Positions 46,091 through 49,199 of a stretch of 49,199 bases of DNA are shown here, in pieces. The DNA lies in the NCBI GenBank assembly GCA_903921205.1, contig CAIXPF010000141.1, positions 1 through 49,199 of the forward strand. Reading direction: 5' to 3'. Numbering within the stretch: position 1 is the stretch's first letter; the number at the start of each line of letters is the position of its first letter. The notes under the pieces are model-generated. The model made no database searches and was not told the origin of the DNA. It saw only the letters and a list, made by a program, of their open reading frames with translations. The stretch is from an uncultured Acidimicrobiia bacterium (GTDB lineage: Bacteria > Actinomycetota > Acidimicrobiia > Acidimicrobiales > CAIXPF01). Position numbers and translations under genes: made by a program.

Positions 46091-47492
46091 CCACCGCCCG
46101 GCCGGCCGACGAGCCGGCCGGGAACGTGGCGACCACCACGACGGCGCTCAGCAGCATCATCGCCGCCACCCACACCCAGCCCAGGCGGAACCCCGCCAGG
46201 CCGGCGTGGCCCGCCAGAAGCGTGATGACCACCGATACGCCGATGCCGTAGAACACCTGCATGATCGTGCGCAGGGTGGCGTTGGCCACCCCGAAGCGGG
46301 CCGGTCCGACGTCGCTGACCGCCGCACTGAACCACGACGAGATGGACATGCCGACACCGAGACCGGCCACCAGGCTGATCGGCACGAAGCGGTCCCACAC
46401 GTGCGGGGTGGCGTCGAGCAGCAGCAGGTATAACACCGGTGTCACCGCCAGCAGCAGCGACCCGACCCCGATCAGCCACCGATGGCCGTACCGGTCGGCC
46501 CAACGCCCGCCGATGATCGAGGTGATCGTGGCCAGCAACGGGCTCGGCGTCAGCGCGGCACCGGTGACCAGGATCGAGCAGCCCCACAGGCTCTGCAGCA
46601 TCAGCGAGTTGAGCAGCACCGCCGAGGTGAACCCCATGGCGTAGAACGCCACGGCCAGATTCGAGCTGGCGAAGGAACGGTGACGGAACAACGACAGCTC
46701 GAGCAGCGGCTCGGGATGGCGGTTCGAGCGGACGACGAGCAGCGCCAGCAGGGCCAGGCCGACCGCGGCCAGCCCCAACACCCGCGGGCTGAGGATCCCC
46801 CAGATCTCGCTCTGCACGATGGCCAACATCACCAGCGCCACCCCGGCCGTACCAATCGGTACGCCGAGCAGGTCGATGCGGCCGTTGGCATCGGGGTTGC
46901 GCGACTCGCGGAACACCCGCTTGCCCAGCACCAGCACCAACAGGCAGATCGGCACGTTGATCAGGAACACCCAGCGCCACGAGCCCAACCGGATGAGGAC
47001 GGACCCGAGCGCCGGCCCGAAGGCCGCACCGAGCGATCCGGTGGCCCCCCAGAACCCGACGGCCATCGAACGACGCGACAACGGGAACTCCGGCAGCACC
47101 AGCGCCAGCGATGCGGGCATCAGCACCGCACCACCGACGGCCTGGATCAGCCGGGCAGCGATGAGGAAGCCGGTGTTCGGTGCGAGCCCGCACAGCAACG
47201 AGCCGGCCATGAACAGTGCCACCCCGGGCAGGAACACCTTCTTGCGCCCCACGCTGTCGGCCAGGCGACCACCGAGCAGCAGGAACGCCGCCACGCCGAT
47301 GTTGTAGCCCGACACGATCCAGCTCAGCGCGGTCTCGCTCGAGCCGAAGTCGGCCTGGATCGTCGGGAAGGCCACGTTGACCACCGAGATGTCGATCACC
47401 ACCAGGAACGACACGAGCGTCGCCACCGCCAGGGCCAACCAGGCCTGCCGGGTGACGACGTCGGTCTCGGGTGCGCCCCCGGTGCTGCTCAT
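46041..47492 (-). CDS. MFS transporter, DHA2/EmrB-QacA type
   Basis: This 483-residue exporter begins VTRQAWLALAVATLVSFLVVIDISVVNVAFPTI, with the helix 1 motif D-x-x-V-V-N-V-A-x-P of 14-helix drug antiporters. GGRLADSVGRKKVFLPGVALF (helix 2-3 loop) and GATGSLGAAFGPALGSVLI (helix 5 motif) follow. Roughly 14 hydrophobic segments are visible. It probably exports lipophilic or cationic toxic compounds. TAGCGT 8 nt upstream supports the ATG at 47492. Its final 16 codons are encoded opposite the limonene-epoxide-hydrolase-like gene. Confidence 0.83.
   Translation of the reverse strand: MSSTGGAPETDVVTRQAWLALAVATLVSFLVVIDISVVNVAFPTIQADFGSSETALSWIVSGYNIGVAAFLLLGGRLADSVGRKKVFLPGVALFMAGSLLCGLAPNTGFLIAARLIQAVGGAVLMPASLALVLPEFPLSRRSMAVGFWGATGSLGAAFGPALGSVLIRLGSWRWVFLINVPICLLVLVLGKRVFRESRNPDANGRIDLLGVPIGTAGVALVMLAIVQSEIWGILSPRVLGLAAVGLALLALLVVRSNRHPEPLLELSLFRHRSFASSNLAVAFYAMGFTSAVLLNSLMLQSLWGCSILVTGAALTPSPLLATITSIIGGRWADRYGHRWLIGVGSLLLAVTPVLYLLLLDATPHVWDRFVPISLVAGLGVGMSISSWFSAAVSDVGPARFGVANATLRTIMQVFYGIGVSVVITLLAGHAGLAGFRLGWVWVAAMMLLSAVVVVATFPAGSSAGRAVVSGPAGGTARNSPATR
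46097..46122. terminator. Strong hairpin inside the MFS 3' end
   Basis: CCCGGCCGGC and GCCGGCCGGG form a perfect 10-bp stem with a 6-nt loop, 7 bp after the stop of the rightward gene but within the coding sequence of the leftward MFS gene. Confidence 0.5.
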
Positions 47493-47500
47493 GGCCGAGG

Positions 47501-47506
47501 ACGCTA
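47501..47506 (-). promoter_or_regulatory. -10 hexamer TAGCGT, leaderless geometry
   Basis: On the minus strand TAGCGT lies 8 nt before the ATG at 47492. Confidence 0.5.
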
Positions 47507-47586
47507 CCCCAGAGCCCGGTCCGCCCCGGTCCGCCCGGTCCGCCCCGGTCCGACCGGGCGGCCCGGCCGAGGCGCCGTACGGCGCG

Positions 47587-47592
47587 GTAGGG
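47587..47592 (+). promoter_or_regulatory. -10 hexamer TAGGGT of the amidohydrolase gene (leadered)
   Basis: TAGGGT is 27 nt before the ATG at 47620; the leader carries GACCAGGGGGAAC as the ribosome-binding region. Confidence 0.45.
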
Positions 47593-47619
47593 TGCAGCGA
47601 GCCGACCAGGGGGAACCGA

Positions 47620-49199
47620 CATGCACGATCTCGTCATCCGCAACGGTGTGGTCATCGACGGCACGGGCCGGGCGGGCTTCCGCGCCGACGTCGCCATCGA
47701 CGGCGACCGCATCACGGCCGTGGGCCGCGTCGACGGACCGGCCGCCCGCACCATCGACGCCACCGGGCGCATCGTCACCCCCGGGTTCGTCGACATCCAC
47801 ACCCACCTCGACGCCGCCATCGCCTGGGACCCCGCCGCCACCTCGTCGTGCTGGCACGGCGTGACCTCGGCGATCATGGGCAACTGCGGGGTCACCTTCG
47901 CCCCGGTCAAGCCCGGCGACGCCGACTACCTGGCCAAGATGATGGAATCGGTCGAGGACATCCCGGCCGACTCCATCCTGTCGGGCCTGCCGTGGGACTG
48001 GCGGACCTACGGCGAGTACCTGGCCAGCTACGAGAAGTTGCCCAAGGGCCTCAACATCGGCGGCCTCGTCGGGCACTGCGCGGTCCGGTACTACGTGATG
48101 GGCCCCCGCTCGCTCGACGAGGACCCCGCCATCGCCACCGCCGAGGACATCGCCGCGATGTGCGAACTCGTCGACGAGGCCATGGGGGCCGGCGCGTTCG
48201 GCTTCTCCACCTCGCGCACCCCCGAGCACCGGGTGCCCGACGGTCGCAAGGTGCCCGGCACCTACGCCGGCGCCGACGAGCTGTGTGCCATCGCCGAGGT
48301 GCTGGGCCGCCACGGCCGTGGCGTGTTCGAGGCCGCCCCCGACGTTGTCCGTGACGGCGACCCCGCCTACCCCGTCGCCCATCGCGAGGTGCAGTGGATG
48401 GAGGAGGTGTCGCGCCGCTCCGGCCGACCGGTCACCTTCGGCCTCGTGCAGGAACGCGACGATCCCGCCGGATTCCGCAAGCTGCTCGAGCTGACCGCCG
48501 AGGCCAACGGTCGCGGCGCCAGGATCCATCCGCAGTCGACGGCGCGTCCCATCGGCATCCTGTTCGGTATCGCCAACCGGACGCCGTACGACAAGTGCCC
48601 GTCGTGGCGGGACCTGCGCTCGCTGAGCGTGCCCGAGAAGCTGGCCCGCCTGCGCGACCCCGAGGTCCGGGCCCGGCTCGTCGCCGAGGTCGACGCCGCC
48701 CCGCCCCGGCTGCAACCGGCGGACGCCTTCTACCTCGGCCCCGACCACGTGCGTTACCAGCCCGACCCCGAACAGTCCCTCGAGGCCCACGCCCGCCGTC
48801 GGAACCAGAAGCCGGTCGAGACCTTCATCGACACCGCACTCGAGACCGACGGGGCGGCGCTGTGGAGCTACCCGTTCCTCAACCACCAGACCCCGGCCAT
48901 CGTGGAGATGCTCGAGGATCCCAACGTGGTGATGGGCCTCGCCGACGCCGGCGCCCACGTCGGCCAGATCATGGACACCTCACAGCCCACCTACTTCCTG
49001 ACCTACTGGGTGCGGGAACGGCAGCAGTGGAGCCTCGAGGAGGCCATCCACATGATGACCGGCGAGACGGCGGCACTGTTCGGCATCACCGACCGCGGCC
49101 TACTGGCCCCCGGGGCGTTCGCCGACGTGAACGTCATCGACTTCGAGGGCCTGTCCCTGCCGGCCCCGGAGTACGTCTACGACCTGCCCGGCGGCGCCG
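47620..49199 (+). CDS. N-acyl-D-amino-acid deacylase-like amidohydrolase, 3' end outside window
   Basis: 526 codons are visible and the frame is open to the window edge. It begins LVIRNGVVIDGTGRAGF, the small beta-sandwich of amidohydrolases, then FVDIHTHLDA with metal ligands His60/His62. NCGVTFAPV follows, with Cys89 where D-aminoacylases have their metal-ligand Cys, and later ARIHPQS and GLADAGAHVGQ. The C-terminal sandwich starts at LLAPGAFADVNVIDF. Family enzymes hydrolyse N-acyl-D-amino acids or related amides; here the substrate is unknown. The ATG at 47620 has AGGGGGAAC upstream. Only the last few dozen residues seem to be missing. Confidence 0.82.

Overview
The window is very GC-rich (about 70% by eye) and gene-dense. 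It encodes actinobacterial signature families: F420-type luciferase-like monooxygenases, SCO6745/SalK-family proteins, SnoaL-like and SRPBCC pocket proteins, many family III CoA-transferases, and split FAS1-like/MaoC dehydratases. GTG starts are common. Together this suggests an actinomycete, plausibly of an acidimicrobial or related environmental lineage. There is no rRNA or other marker gene, so the lineage is inference. One tRNA, Pro(GGG), is present at 12885-12959. I see no phage, integrase, transposase, CRISPR array or polyketide/peptide synthase.

Layout. 71-7384: SCO6745-family and VOC genes, a short fragment resembling an acyl-CoA dehydrogenase N-terminus, SRPBCC/SnoaL/MFS genes on the minus strand, a crotonase, a histidine phosphatase, an alpha/beta hydrolase and an F420-type oxidoreductase. 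7571-12790: a 13-codon mini-ORF overlapping a two-domain CoA-transferase, an SDR, a PNPOx-like flavoprotein and a PhyH dioxygenase, then tRNA-Pro and a terminator. 13052-16424 (minus): SCO6745 protein, nitroreductase-SRPBCC fusion, and a propeller-like protein with a 1-base frameshift. 16999-24298: SDR, GNAT, Nudix, CofE-like protein, methyltransferase, RidA, NIPSNAP and MFS. 24383-31892: CoA-transferase, SnoaL, SDR, GNAT, acyl-CoA dehydrogenase and a second two-domain CoA-transferase. 32307-36599: MaoC pair, SRPBCC, AMACR-like racemase, ketopantoate-reductase-like enzyme and a small membrane protein. 36677-42227: two luciferase-like oxidoreductases, a tautomerase pair, MFS and a CoA-transferase. 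42297-46090: epimerase, EctD-like dioxygenase, SAF-domain dehydrogenase and a limonene-epoxide-hydrolase-like protein. 46041 to the end: MFS exporter and an N-acyl-D-amino-acid deacylase-like amidohydrolase cut by the window edge.

Together the genes look like a catabolic or modifying region for hydrophobic carboxylic acids (sterol, terpenoid or xenobiotic side chains). It holds seven CoA-transferase domains in five genes, a racemase, an acyl-CoA dehydrogenase, a crotonase, a split MaoC dehydratase, three SDRs, three F420-type monooxygenases and four MFS transporters, but no thiolase or acyl-CoA ligase. The substrate cannot be read from sequence.

Three non-coding observations stand out. (1) A dispersed element of about 120 bp occurs three times (16661-16779, 26387-26507, 32088-32207), bounded by near-perfect inverted arms around TTTGTAGCGAAATGGTTCG. 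All three copies lie beside GAATCGACG-type repeats and a stem-loop. (2) Many genes have a TANNNT -10-like hexamer exactly 6-8 nt before the start codon, the geometry of leaderless mRNAs. (3) One such promoter drives a mini-ORF whose stop overlaps the start of the first two-domain CoA-transferase.
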